This document shows, piece after piece, positions 1 to 10,447 of a DNA stretch of 64,000 nt (position 1 is its first letter; the number at the start of each line of letters is the position of its first letter). The DNA lies in assembly GCA_039621445.1 (NCBI GenBank), contig CP154957.1, positions 30,533,778-30,597,777 on the forward strand. Reading direction: 5' to 3'. The stretch comes from Euglena gracilis. Lineage: Eukaryota > Euglenida > Euglenophyceae > Euglenales. A program made the position numbers and the translations under genes. The notes below the pieces were generated by a model. It had not been told where the DNA came from and ran no database searches. It was given only the letters and a program-made list of their open reading frames with translations.

Positions 1-789
1 GAAGCTGGAAAACATCGGCTGGTTGGAACAGGGGGCTGGCCGACCCCCTCCCCCGGGCGGAACGGGCTGGGGTCGAACCAAAAAAAAATCGAAACTGCAA
101 AAATGCTCCAAAGCTTCCAATGAAAACAAATTCATTTTTGACCCATAATTTTACCTGGACAGCCCATTCCCAACTGATTTTTGCCTGGTTGCCCTTCGGG
201 CAGCTGGAAAATAAATAAAACTCGTGTATTGGGGAAGAGGGGGTCCGGGCTGGGGAAACGCTGCTGGCTGGCTGGAGCTCCTCCTCTGGGGGGTGGGGTG
301 CTCCGCTAAGCGATGAACTGATTTGGACATTCAATGACATTCAATCACAACAGAAAGAGCATGTACATAAAATAAAACGGCAGTGCTGAAATGCCTCTGT
401 CGCTATGTTAAAATTCAAGCAATTATGAAGAAGTGTTTTCAATAATACATTGGCAATGGCTCAAATGTACCCCCCACCTTGTCCTTGACAGCCAAAATAC
501 GAGGAAAGTGCGGTTGACACGGGGTGTGTGCCATCAACATGCCATATCATTCATGCGAAGGATGGCATTTTGGGTAAGGGGAAAATGCAGTTGACACGGG
601 GGGGGGTCATGGACAAGCTGTGCCAAAGACAAACGGGGTGGAAGGTAAATAAGATATCATGGTTGTATACAATCCTGTTTTCAAGACCATCAGAACGCCA
701 AAGAATTGCAGGAGAGATTGGGAGAAAAGGTTGAAATGAAATACAAGGTGGATCATTTTTGTGACACGTTCTGGCCCAAAGACAACCGA
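1..789. other. window edge; later MATE exons not located
   Basis: A MATE transporter needs about six more membrane helices after the last exon I can place (790-1051). I could not identify them here. The minus strand has hydrophobic open stretches between about 550 and 780, but none aligns convincingly. The remaining exons are probably beyond the window start. Confidence 0.3.
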
Positions 790-1051
790 CGAGCTTAAGG
801 GTGTTCCGAAAAGGCAATATACAGAAAACCAAGAAGCGCCATGAGACTGAATGAAAGGACCAGTGCAAGAGGACTGCCAACAAAGCCGAATCCACAAGGC
901 CAAATTAAAACGTAGGTTGCAACTGCATGGAATGCACAAGCCAGGAGGGTGATGCAGGTGATGGGGGTGACAATGCCCTGCGCCGAGATATATTTCTTCT
1001 GGACCTCAAAGATGGAGAAGGGAATCAGATATACACAGAGTATTCTGAGGT
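790..1051 (-). CDS. MATE exon 5 (3' limit approximate)
   Basis: Starts at ACCTCAGAATAC after CTGTTGGC, another CAG/CTG intron, giving ALYLRILCVYLIPFSIFE and then VQKKYISAQGIVTPITC. Two further hydrophobic helices follow, ending near LGFLYIAFSEHP. A stop codon in this frame lies just beyond, so the exon must end near 785-800. Confidence 0.82.
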
Positions 1052-4000
1052 GCCAACAGAAACCAGCGTAGGGTGCAGCAAATCTGGTTGGTCTGTTCCA
1101 AAAAAAATTGTTATCTGGGCATCCTTTAGAATGCTCAGATAATGCAACACAGAAAAAATGTTGGCAGCGCCAGCAATATCAACAGAAGCGAGATTTGAAA
1201 AAATACACAAGGTAAACTTTCTGATGTTCAGGTGGTCCCTGAGTACAGTGCTGCCAACCGACAAATGCGAGGCTCTTGCCCAAGAGCAAGAAGCAAAGGT
1301 TCAATATTCCACCATAAGAGGACGATGGGTATGCACGAAAAAAGGCAAATACATGTTGCACGTTGTGCCAGAACACCCACTTTCTCAAAATTGTGAGCAG
1401 ACTACGTTCTTCCCCCTGTGGAAATCTAAAATTAGAAGTAACTGGGGTTAGGCGTAGGTTAGGTTGTTAAACGAATGCGATGTGCTTAATGCATTGAATC
1501 TTTGCATTTTGTGTATTCTAGGTTGGACCGCGCTGTTCCCAATACCAAACAAAAACAACAAAAGGAATGCAATTTTGAGCCACTGGGCTGGGGGCCCAGT
1601 GAGCTGAATAGGGACAGCTTCTTTTTAAGGAGGTTGCATCCCCGCGAGGGGCTGTTCAAGAGGGAGCATTTTTAACCCCCCTCCCCAGGGATCGGGGTTT
1701 GGGGTGGAGACAATTGGGGAGGATGACATCATTTCTGTGTGAGTGGGTGTTTCTGTTCCAGGAATGCTGACTGTTGCTCATTTGATTTGTGCAAAAGCCA
1801 ATTAAATCCACAGCATTCTGAGACCACATTGTATCCCATTCCTTGGCGGGGATGAACCCGACACGTATGATTGGCAGAAAACCTCTCCAAGGTATGGTTA
1901 GGGTTAGAATTACTGGCTTTGGGTAAGGGATTTGGCATTTGGCCTAATTTAGGTACAAATTAGGATTGCTTAAAAATTATATTTAAAAAAAAACATTGTC
2001 AGTTGTATCAAAGGGTTAACCGGGGATCCCAAACTCTCATTCGCGATTTTTTGATTTTTTGATTTTTGATTTTTTTGCCCGGCACGTTTTTTCATGCTAC
2101 AAAAACACTCGCCGGTTCAGCCTTGCCATCTGAGGTTTGGCACACATCATGCCCAGGCCAGAGTGAAACACACAAAAAAAAACACCCACCCACCCACCCA
2201 GCATTTTTTTCTTTTTGGCTGTGCAAGCGGTGAACTGAGACACAACCAGGTCAATTCTTTTTCTGGCAAGATATGAATATAAATTTGGATACCGTGGTCG
2301 AAAGGTGACACACAAGGATTTCCTCTGTCTTGTGCCATGCAAAATCATGAAAATGGAGCGCATCCAAAGATCACAAAAAAATCAGCAAGAATTTTTTTCA
2401 GACATTAATTTTGTCCTCTTGGTGGTTGAATTTTGAATCTTTAGACAGCTCTAAATTTGTTTACTTCTATCTTTTTACCTTGTACTTTTTTTTTAATTTG
2501 GCTCTTTGTAGTCATGCCATCTTCTGATTCTGCTGTGCAATGTCTGTGACGCAAATAACGAAACAGAGAAAATTTGAAAGCATGGGGGAAAAGGACACAC
2601 ACACACACAAAGAACAAGCTAACGTTGGGCATTTGGCCTCAGTGACCTGAAAGAAACAGGTTTTTGACAAAGCAGTATTTCATTTGAGAGCCACCCAAAT
2701 TTTCCCAAAAATGCGCAACTTTCTTTTGCCCAACGTTCTTGGGGGAAAAATGCAATTCTTGTTTAAAAAAAAACACGGAGCATTTTTTTTGTGTTTTGCC
2801 CTCAATGTTGTGGGACCTCAATTGAATGGTCTCAATTAATTGAAATGGTTTTTTGGTACAACCTTTTAAAATGAAAATTCAACTTTGCTGCCTTATTGCA
2901 GTCAGCCGCAATTTCGATGTTCTGTAATGGCGATATAGAACATCTCCCTATGCGTGCGGTGTGTGTGTTGTGTGTGTGCGTGTGTGTGTGGGTGTGGGTG
3001 TGGGTGTGGGTGTGGGTGTGGGTGGGTGGCTGGCTAGCAAAAATGATCACGTGTAAATTATGGAGGGTTTAGAAAACTGGCTATACAGCCTTAAGAAAAC
3101 CCCAAATGGGGGGTTTCTTAAGCCAAAGGGGATTTATCACCCAGGAGTCACAGCCACAGTTGGAAAAATTTGGACGTCCAACTGTGCACTGTCAAAAAAA
3201 AAAACGTGAACATTTGATCTCGATCGCATGCGCGCTCTGATACTCAGACACTGTCAGCATACTGTGGACGTCCACATGTAAATTCTCAAAAAAAAACTTG
3301 TTCATTCTTGCATGTTTTATTTAAGTGCAATTTACATGTTTCACACCTGTGGAAATGCCGGGAATGTTGATTTTCTGACCCGTTTTTTTTTTTTACTACC
3401 TTTCATGTGTCAAAGTTGGCAGTTTTCTGGGATGATTTTTGTGCATTGTCAAAAATATTCCTTCTTTAAACCTTCTGTGGGAAGGCTGTTTTCGGCCCAA
3501 TTTTTTCAGCAAAAATCCAGAAAATGGACCCCAAAACTAGCTCTCCCCTTGCGCAACACACCCAAAAAAAAAAGTAGTCCCAGGGTCTTATTGCGGGTGG
3601 GGGGGGGTATACTCAGTCCAAATGCATCAAAATTTTGCATTGCCACAGGAACGTGCAGCAAGTGACGTGGAAACTGCAACCAAAATTCTGCTTATCCCTC
3701 AGCACAAGAACAAAGAATATTCTGCAGTTCAATTGGTCATTTTCAAATGACTTGAAATGGGGGGAAACGACGTCTGGGTGCGTGCACCATAAGCTTGAGA
3801 TGCCAAAGTGTCCAATGCAGTCGCCAACCCTGCCAGAAATGAAGCACCTGTGCAAAGGAAAGGGAAATAGGGGGGATAGAAATAACTTCCGACACACATC
3901 TGTGTGCAATTTGGATGATACATGAAGAATTATTATTAAGATGCAGACAACGCAACACAAAATCAGAGCCCGAAAGGGATCCTCTACGAAGGGATTATGT

Positions 4001-5696
4001 TCTGGAGATAAAGCCCAGTTCCAGGTGATGGCTCATGCCAACTCTCCAGCTATGCACATCATGCAGGCACATTTGTAAAATCACTGCCTTTCCAGGGCTC
4101 AGCCCACTGTGCCGAGGTATACACCTCTGGGGATACCCCATCGACCTGATGGCATCCATGCAGATGTGCCTAAACCTTCTATGCGGTGCACACCGCCAGT
4201 AAGACTACACACAGCACACAGCCAGGGGTTTTTTTAAGACCAGGGGGGGCGGGGCGGGCCCCCCCACCCACCCACCCCCTGGGCCCCCCGGGGGGGTCCT
4301 CGGGGACCCACAAAAAAAATGGCCAAAAATCACAAAAAATGGTAAAAATAGCACTTTTTCGGCGCCTTCGGCGCCGAAAAGTATAACCAACCCCCCTCCC
4401 GGGTGACCCCCCGCGGCGGGGCTCGCCCGAACCCACCCACCCAACCCCCCGACACCACCGAGAGTCCACGACTAAAAAAAAACCCCTGCACACAGCGCGC
4501 ACATCGGAATAATTAGGTCAACTTGTTATTTTTGGCCTCAAACCCCATAAGACTGCCAGATGGCAAAGAAATATGTACACCCAAGGTCCAACGACCAGCC
4601 CCAGCTCCTCTCCTCTCCCCCCCCAGGCAAAATTGCTACTGCCAGCAGTTGGTTTGCAAGCAGGGTGGTCAGGTTGGATTGGGTTCCCATTCATTGCGGA
4701 AGTGGGGTGTAAGTGGAACGCCCTTGGGAAAGTGGGGCTGGAAGGTTTACCGTTCCAAACACCCATCCACCAGGTTTGGGTGTGTCTGTGGCCCTTGGGG
4801 ATGTTCCTTTACCGGAAAAGAATTCTGGGGTGGGTGGGGTCCCTTCCCCAAACCCCTGTCGGTATGGGAACCCCAGCCGCAGGAGGGGATGTGGACCAGG
4901 CAGATATAATGCCATGGTAACTCCTTAGGGTTCTGGAGCTGTGAGCTGCTTTTTTCTAAACCGGTCCGAAATTTGTGTTTTTCAAAATTTGAGCTTCTTG
5001 TGTGCAGAGCACTTTTGAGGGGCTCATAACTCTGGATGGAGGGGAATTGTGGAAAAAGAGTTGGAGACCTTTTGATGGGTATTTTAGGCGCTGAAGAATG
5101 TTAAAAAAAACAGCGCTCGAATGTCCAAAGAGACAGACCTGTTATGTTGCCCGTCATGGCGCCCAGTGCGATGCCGTCCAACTCCTCCACCCCCAGGCGG
5201 CCGGCTGCCATCAAACTGATGGTTGGGTGCATACAATCCTTTACCAACCCCAGGGGGGGAAAGGGGGGCCACTTTCACTCTTTCAAAAACCACTCCCTCA
5301 CATTTTTGGAAAGCCAGTCAGTCACGCCCCCCCCCCCAGGGGTCCGCCATTCTGGAATGCAAGGGGAATTTGACCACAAACACGAAAAAGGGCCAAAAAA
5401 AATATCCCCGGCACCTGCGGCCTATAGTGTTTTTTGGCCGACCCCCCCCCAGGGGGGAGGGGTCCGGGCCAAAAACCAGTCATTCCCTCAGAACCCCCCC
5501 GGGGGGGGGGGGGGGAGGGTCGGCTGGTGACTTGCATTGTATGGTGTGATTGCATGGTTGGGAGGCCAAACTCGATGAAGTATGAGAATGTGACTGGCAT
5601 GGCAAGGCTGGCGATGGCCCGGAGCTCATCCTTGGCCTTCACATTATCGACGTCTTCCTCGTCAAAATCGTCCGAGATGGAGGAATGAAATGTCAT
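790..5696 (-). CDS. MATE-family multidrug/organic-compound efflux transporter, 5' part, five exons found
   Basis: Secondary transporter that exports organic cations or metabolites in exchange for H+ or Na+ across a plasma or organelle membrane (family knowledge). Five minus-strand exons join in phase into roughly the first half of a MATE protein: an acidic leader, TM1 running into GLPTISLMAAGRLG (plant DTX proteins have ISLM..GHLG at the same spacing), GNITGASFLAGL, then ATALDTLASQAYGAR (family motif near SALDTLCGQAYGA), VLAQRATCICLFSCIPIVLL, EPLLLALGQEPRICRLAALY, and LIPFSIFEVQKKYISAQG. The length found is about 225 residues against 450-500 normally, so the C-terminal half is missing from view. 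Three introns are nonconventional or border-repeat type and one is GT-AG. The start codon chosen is the ATG at 5694-5696, because the acidic tail plus helix resembles plant MATE N-termini; an upstream exon is not excluded. Substrate cannot be inferred. Confidence 0.87.
1245..1392 (-). CDS. MATE exon 4
   Basis: Found by predicting the partner of the exon 3 border. It reads NFEKVGVLAQRATCICLFSC, then IPIVLLWWNIEPLLLALGQE and PRICRLAAL, which matches the MATE loop-TM-loop with the usual GQDPELARLAG-like signature. It ends in phase 1 before ACTCAGGG. Confidence 0.88.
2955..3030. repeat. GT-rich microsatellite, degenerate
   Basis: Runs of GTGTGT and GTGGGT inside a MATE intron. Simple sequence; the long Thr-His reading frame over it is an artefact. 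Confidence 0.9.
3780..3847 (-). CDS. MATE exon 3
   Basis: A 68-nt exon encoding ASFLAGLATALDTLASQAYG plus AR. Its acceptor is TTTGCACAG|GTGC, a canonical AG, and it joins exon 2 in phase. The intron after it starts ACCCAGACG and ends GTCTGCTCAC, so it is a nonconventional intron with CAG at +4 to +6 and CTG at -8 to -6. Confidence 0.9.
4225..4490. mobile_element. G-tract inverted-repeat element, family A copy 1
   Basis: Bounded by AGGGGTTTTTTTAAGACC on the left and GACTAAAAAAAAACCCCT on the right, which are imperfect terminal inverted repeats. Inside are a C-tract arm, a core hairpin TTCGGCGCCTTCGGCGCCGA and another C-tract. A homologous copy lies at 23325-23585. No coding capacity, so MITE-like. 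It sits in an intron of the MATE gene. Confidence 0.75.
5139..5227 (-). CDS. MATE exon 2
   Basis: Reads SLMAAGRLGVEELDGIALG followed by AMTGNITG, the conserved end of TM1 and start of TM2. The 3' border is a canonical donor ACAG|GTCTGT at 5139/5138. The 5' border lies in the repeated CCCAACCAT. Confidence 0.85.
5228..5553. mobile_element. G-tract element, family E copy 1, forming MATE intron 1
   Basis: A 326-bp element flanked by the 9-bp direct repeat ATGGTTGGG at 5219-5227 and 5554-5562. The ends carry CATACAAT near the left and ATTGTATG near the right. Inside are CCCCC/GGGGG arms and CCAGTCAGTCAC-like motifs shared with copies at 20510-20850, 34625-34930 and 47770-48015. Removing the element plus one repeat copy joins MATE exons 1 and 2 without a gap. 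Confidence 0.8.
5554..5696 (-). CDS. MATE exon 1 (N-terminus, TM1)
   Basis: Starts at an ATG followed by an acidic segment (DDFDEEDVDN) and then helix ELRAIASLAMPVTFSYFIEF. The exon ends somewhere inside the 9-bp sequence CCCAACCAT (minus strand, + positions 5554-5562), which is repeated at the start of exon 2, so the exact cut cannot be fixed. Confidence 0.8.
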
Positions 5697-5749
5697 TGTA
5701 CCATCCCGAATGAAAAAGGGTCACTCTGGAATAGGGAATGAGACTGGAG

Positions 5750-5985
5750 GAGTGACCCAAAATGCCATTTTGGGGACTATTTGGGCAAAATTCTTGTTAA
5801 AATTTCCAAAAATTTTCGGCACAAGGCACTGGAAAAAAATTGACCTTTTGGGGGAGTCCTGGGTACCCCCGGGGTCCGTCAGAACCCCCCTTGGAAGATG
5901 GGTGGGGGGAGTGGCCATGACACCCTCCTGCGGTCGAGGGAAGGGTACCCCCGCACCAAAAAGCTGTGACACCCTCTGTATATTG
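5750..5985. mobile_element. G-tract element, family M copy 1
   Basis: Carries the segment AAAATGCCATTTTGGGGACT followed by a TTTTCGGCACAAGGCA-like core and GGGGGAGTCCTGGGTACCC. Related segments occur at 8385-8560 and, more distantly, 15640-15990. No coding capacity seen. Confidence 0.55.
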
Positions 5986-6224
5986 AACCCTGTAACAGTG
6001 TACTTGCTTAGAATATCCAGTGCCAATCTTGGCATTGGCTCCAGGTCACTGTGCAATATGGTGCCATTGGCTGCACCATGTTGCTGCTGCCTCTTTTGCG
6101 CAAAAAGCAGCAGGCTGCTTCTGCAGTACAAGTTGCTTGGCAAAGATCCTGCACTTTGTCACTTATTGCACCCATGCCATTGCTGTATGACTGAATGAAA
6201 CTGGTGGGCTACCTACCCCCCCCT

Positions 6225-6480
6225 GGGAAACTGTCACCTGACAGGTTGGCCAGTACCAGGGACCCTGACAACTTCCTATACTGACAGGTTGGCCGGTACC
6301 AGGGACCCTGACAGTTTCCCAGGCGGGACCCTGACAGTTTCCTGGAAAGGGCATTTCAAGGGAAAGTCAATGAAAAATGACCCTGACAGGTTGGCCGGTA
6401 CCGGGGACCCTGACAACTTCCTATACTGACAGGTTGGCCGGTACCGGGGACCCTGAGGTTCTCGGGCATGACAGTTTCCC
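6225..6480. repeat. minisatellite, units containing GGTTGGCCGGTACCAGGGACC
   Basis: About five degenerate units built from CTGACAGGTTGGCCGGTACC, GGGACCCTGACA and ACTTCCTAT blocks, ending in a G13 tract. Similar wording reappears weakly near 21480-21560. Confidence 0.8.
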
Positions 6481-6794
6481 GGGGGGGGGGGGGGTAGGTT
6501 CCCTGCCCCTCTCACTTCCAAAAAAAGATTTGTAGATTATTCTTCAAACCCTGGGGTTGGGATGAACACCAACCTAATGAACACACCTGCACCTGTGTGC
6601 TGCGGCACAAAAAAAATTCCATGACAGTCGCGGCACAAGGCACAAAAAAAATATTATTGCCGAGGTGGTCGCGGCGCAAGGAAACAATTCTGTTGCGGTG
6701 GTCGAGGCGCACGCAATTTTTTGATGCGGTGCACAAGGGACACATTTTAGCAACAGTGCAGCACAATGGTATCGATCAGGCTTGTGCTTACCGA

Positions 6795-7045
6795 CTGGGG
6801 GGGGAGTGGGTGCTATAGGGTGCCTGCCCCAAGCAGGCACCCCCCAGGGGGTCCAATCGGGGACCCAGAGAATTTTCATTGAAAATTGAAAATGGCCTTT
6901 TCCGGGCCCCCGGCGCCAAAGATGCCAGGGTCGGAGGGGGGGTGCCTGCTATGGGCACCCCCCAAAATCCCTACCCCCCCCCCCCGGGGGGTCGGATGGG
7001 GTGTTATAGGGTGCCTGCCCCTACCCCCCCCCCCGTGGGGTAGGC
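6795..7045. mobile_element. G-tract palindromic element, family K
   Basis: Inverted arms built from GGGTGCCTGCCCC and its complement, with C and G tracts and a core reading TTTTCCGGGCCCCCGGCGCC. The GGGGTGCCTGCCCATAGCAC portion recurs at about 13825-13850. Confidence 0.55.
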
Positions 7046-7099
7046 AGCCAAGCCTGTTATCGATGATAACCAAGCACCTCTGGTCAGCCATGCCCTTGG

Positions 7100-7140
7100 G
7101 CCAGCATCGCCCTGCATCGCCCAGCATCGCCCAACATCGC
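7100..7140. repeat. CATCGCCCAG tandem repeat, left block
   Basis: Four units of about 10 bp reading CATCGCCC(A/T)G. The same repeat returns at 8090-8190, about 1 kb away. Confidence 0.8.
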
Positions 7141-7529
7141 CTTTGAACCCCTTTTGGAGGTGTACCTCCTGCACCTGCATCGACTCAGGTACCTGCCTCC
7201 AGAGCATCCACTACAGCATCTGCATCCACTTCATCCATTTTTATCCACTTTTGGTCATTTACAAATTTGGCCATTCTTAGCCACATTTGGCCGCTTTTGG
7301 CTTGCGGCCACTGCCAGGTATGCTATGAAATGGATGCAGATGCTGGTCAAGATGCCGATACTGGATTCGTGCAGTGGATGCAGATGCTAGATTGGCCAAA
7401 ATGAATTCAGGGATTAGCGGAGATGTTTGTGGCCAATGGTCTGAAATTGGCTTTGGCCGACCAAAGTGGTCTTAAAGGGGCCCTTAAACAGTCAAAAGTG
7501 GCCAGAAAACAATTAGGAGCAATCTGAAG

Positions 7530-7830
7530 CATCTTGTCCAGCATCTACTCTTGTCCTGTATCTACATTCATGCCTCTTGTCCAGTATCTACATTCATTGC
7601 ATCCATTGCATCTTGTCCAGTATCAGCAACCACTACATCTTGTCCAGTGTGTGCTTGTCCAGTACCTGCATTTAGTGTCTAAATCTTGTCCAGCATCTGC
7701 ATCTTGTCCCGTATCTTCATCCATTCAATGCACATTGTCCAATATCTGCATCCATGGCATCTTGTCCAGTATCTGCGGCACATGCACCTTGTTCAGCCTC
7801 TGCATCTTGTCCAGCATCGGCATCCAAATA
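7530..7830. repeat. degenerate minisatellite with TCTTGTCCAGTATCTGCATC
   Basis: At least twelve imperfect repeats of a 20-30 bp unit. Reading frames across it give repetitive Gln/His/Leu peptides and are not credible genes. Confidence 0.85.
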
Positions 7831-8089
7831 ACCTCAAAATAGCCCAAAAAACACCAGCAATATCCACAAAATATTGTGAAAAATAACCCAAAATCACCAA
7901 AATGGCATAAAATGGCCAAAAATGCCATAAAATGTGCTCATAATATTGACCCAATTTAGCCCAATGTTCACCAAAGCAATGCAAAACAGTTCCCAAATTG
8001 GCAAAAATTAATTCAAAATGGCCAGTGGAGATTTGTGGGAAAATTATCGTAAAAATGGGGTTAATTCTTCAAAATATACAAAAAAAGGC

Positions 8090-8192
8090 AGCATCGCCCA
8101 ACATCGCCCAGCATCGGAACCCCACCCCTGGTCTCCAAAAATCCAGCATCGCCCAGCATCGCTCAGCATCACCCAGCATCGCCCAGCATCAT
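8090..8192. repeat. CATCGCCCAG tandem repeat, right block
   Basis: About eight units of CATCGCCCAG or CATC(A/G)CTCAG, interrupted once by unrelated sequence. Same unit as the block at 7100-7140. Confidence 0.85.
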
Positions 8193-8384
8193 TAGAGGTG
8201 CTTGATGATAACCTATGCAAAGAATTACCATCCCCCCCTCTAAACGACCCCCCTAATTGCAATTTGGGTTCGGCCGCTGGATATGGGTCCAAAAAAGGCC
8301 AAGCCGCAAAACCTCCTGTACAGTGACCGATTTTCTGCCGGCGCGAAGGGCTATACCTTTTTTTTTTGCCTCCAAAAATCGGTC

Positions 8385-8640
8385 AAAATGCCATTTTGCA
8401 CACTGTTTGGGCAAAATTTGCCAGAAATGCCCGACATTTTCGGCACAACCTTTTGAGGAGTCCTGGGCACCCACCCCAGCATCGGTCCAGTTCGGAGGGG
8501 GGGGGGTCGGACCCCCAGTTCGGAGGGGGGGGGGGGGCACCCCTCCTTTGCCTAGATCTCCAAGGTCCCCTGGAGCTTTTTGTCCACATACTGATTTCCT
8601 ACCCCCACTCACTCGGAACCCCTTTCCCCCAAAAAAGGGA
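8385..8640. mobile_element. G-tract element, family M copy 2
   Basis: Begins with AAAATGCCATTTTGCACACT, continues through TTTTCGGCACAACCTTTTGA and AGTCCTGGGCACCC, then two CGGAGGGGGGGG arms. Homologous to the element at 5750-5985. Confidence 0.5.
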
Positions 8641-8649
8641 TTTCCTGGC

Positions 8650-10140
8650 CGGAACCTCTCTGGGTCAAAACCTGACGGTCCGATGGCGAAGGCAGGCCGA
8701 AAGCCAAAACAACAGATACCCCCATCCTCCGGAAACAGGGCTCCGAACCACTGAGGAAACAGCCTTCTTCGCCCTTTCGCGCCCCAGAGAAGAAGGCACA
8801 ATGGGGATCACACCAGTCATAAATGAATCTATGAACCAAGCCCAGCTGAAGTGGTCAAGGAGAAGGCGAGACCTTCTAAATGGTGGGCACAGAAAAAACC
8901 GAGAAGGAATCTTGAGGCGCCAAACCGTTGAACACCATTCGGAAACTGCGCAGTTCAGGATTCGGCACCAGCCATTCAAAATACTGTACAAGTGCAATAT
9001 ACACGTGCGTGTTGCACAGCGTCGGAGACCCTACCCAAGGCAGAGCTCGAGGCCATCGGAGTGAGGGGACACTGGAGCGTTGCGCCTCAGCCTGCCCCTC
9101 CGAGGCAATGGGCCGCCTGTGCTGGTCGGGGCATCAACCCGGGGCTCCCCAACCCCCGCTGCCGCCTGGACAGGGAGAGGGGCTGGGCCGCGGTCAGCCC
9201 CAGGCATCTTTGTCGTGCCCCCAGGAATGTGTCAGCAGGGTTTGGGGTCTGAGGCTGGCCGGACCTTTCTCTCCCCTCTCTCTGTCTCTAGGGTTGTGGA
9301 GGGGTCAAGAGACCCCCAGGGTTCAAGACGGTGGGAGGAGAGGTCCCCTCCTCAAAAGGTCAATTTTTTTCCTTTCGGCTCTTTGCGGCAACTTGTCCAG
9401 CGATTTTTATGTTTTTTTAAAAAAAACTAAATTGTGTTGCAAAATTGTGTTTAAAGTCAATTTTGCTGTGAATTTTCGACCAGACACTTAACTTCTACCA
9501 TGACGCTATCTTAGTGGGGGTTGGATCCCAGATCCCCCCCAAGCGGTCCGTCCGGACTCCTTGGCAGTTGCGGGAGGTCCGGACCAGGTATTTGCTTCAG
9601 AACCTTGGACCCCCTGGAGACTGCGAGGTGACATCCGGCGTTTTCACAATTTGGGTCAGGGGCAAGCATGAAAAAAAACCTGGGTGGCTGCTTCGTCATC
9701 ACTCTGCGACAGCACCCGCGGGCGACATGCTTGGGGCTTGGGACACCTCGGCCTCGGCTGTGCTTATGCCAGACCTCTGCACACCCGAAACCAAAAGCAG
9801 CGGTTGCCTCTGAACTGACACATGGGAGAAAATCATTTGTCCCCAGCAAGACGAGAAACAAGAAAAAATGGCAGCTGTTTGGCAGCTGCTGACCCTTCGG
9901 TGTCAAAGCATTTTGGGGTCGGTGCAGCGCTGCACCCCAAGAATTTCGGGGAAATCCAATCCCCCCCCTCCAACTACCAACCCTGCAGGGGTCATAGCAT
10001 CCAGTTGGTCTGGGGGGGTGGAAGTGGTGGATTTAAAATGGGGGGCTTGTGGAGCCGCGAAGGGAGTCCACTATGAGTTGGTTGGTGGTTTGGTGGGGGG
10101 GGGGGGGGGCATAAATTGGGGGTTCATTGAGAATGAGAAG
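8650..10140. other. no gene recognised
   Basis: Contains a GC-rich stretch (about 9020-9330) that is open in several frames on the plus strand, but I see no family motif, no conserved junction and no agreement with the flanking exons. An isolated exon of the upstream minus-strand gene remains possible. Confidence 0.4.
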
Positions 10141-10141
10141 A

Positions 10142-10447
10142 TCACAACCCCTCATTGAAATTTCCCGCATCCAAAATCGCTTTCCAAGCTGCCTTGAACT
10201 TGAAGGTTGGTAGGGTCTTTGGGCAGCCCGTTGGCAATGGCATTCCAACGGGGTTGTTGGGCTCGTGAGGAAAGGGACGTCCCCTCGTCACCTTGTGGGC
10301 AGCGGTTTGGCCTTGGGCACTGGCGCCCGGCGGCACTGACGCACCGGCCGCTGCGGGCCGTTCCCGACCGCCGCCCCGGCGGGCACGGCGGCCGGGGGGA
10401 CCGGAACGTCGCGCCGGCCACAGCGCGTCCGCTCGCCCCGCTGGGTC
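10142..10447 (-). CDS. gene X last exon, frame unsure
   Basis: Begins at GACCCAGCGG, the partner of the exon 14 border. One frame ends LPTFKFKAAWKAILDAGNFN then EGL and stop; another ends GSLESDFGCGKFQ and stop. No domain recognised. It may instead belong to a separate gene. Confidence 0.4.
   Translation of the reverse strand, partial: DPAGRADALWPARRSGPPGRRARRGGGRERPAAAGASVPPGASAQGQTAAHKVTRGRPFPHEPNNPVGMPLPTGCPKTLPTFKFKAAWKAILDAGNFNEGL

Noticed and set aside
1158-1451. A 97-codon plus-strand frame
   Set aside because: It is antisense to MATE exon 4, which has clear family similarity on the minus strand.
8928-9491. A 187-codon plus-strand gene in GC-rich sequence
   Set aside because: Overlapping frames are equally open, no motif is recognisable, and no splice-border rule fits.
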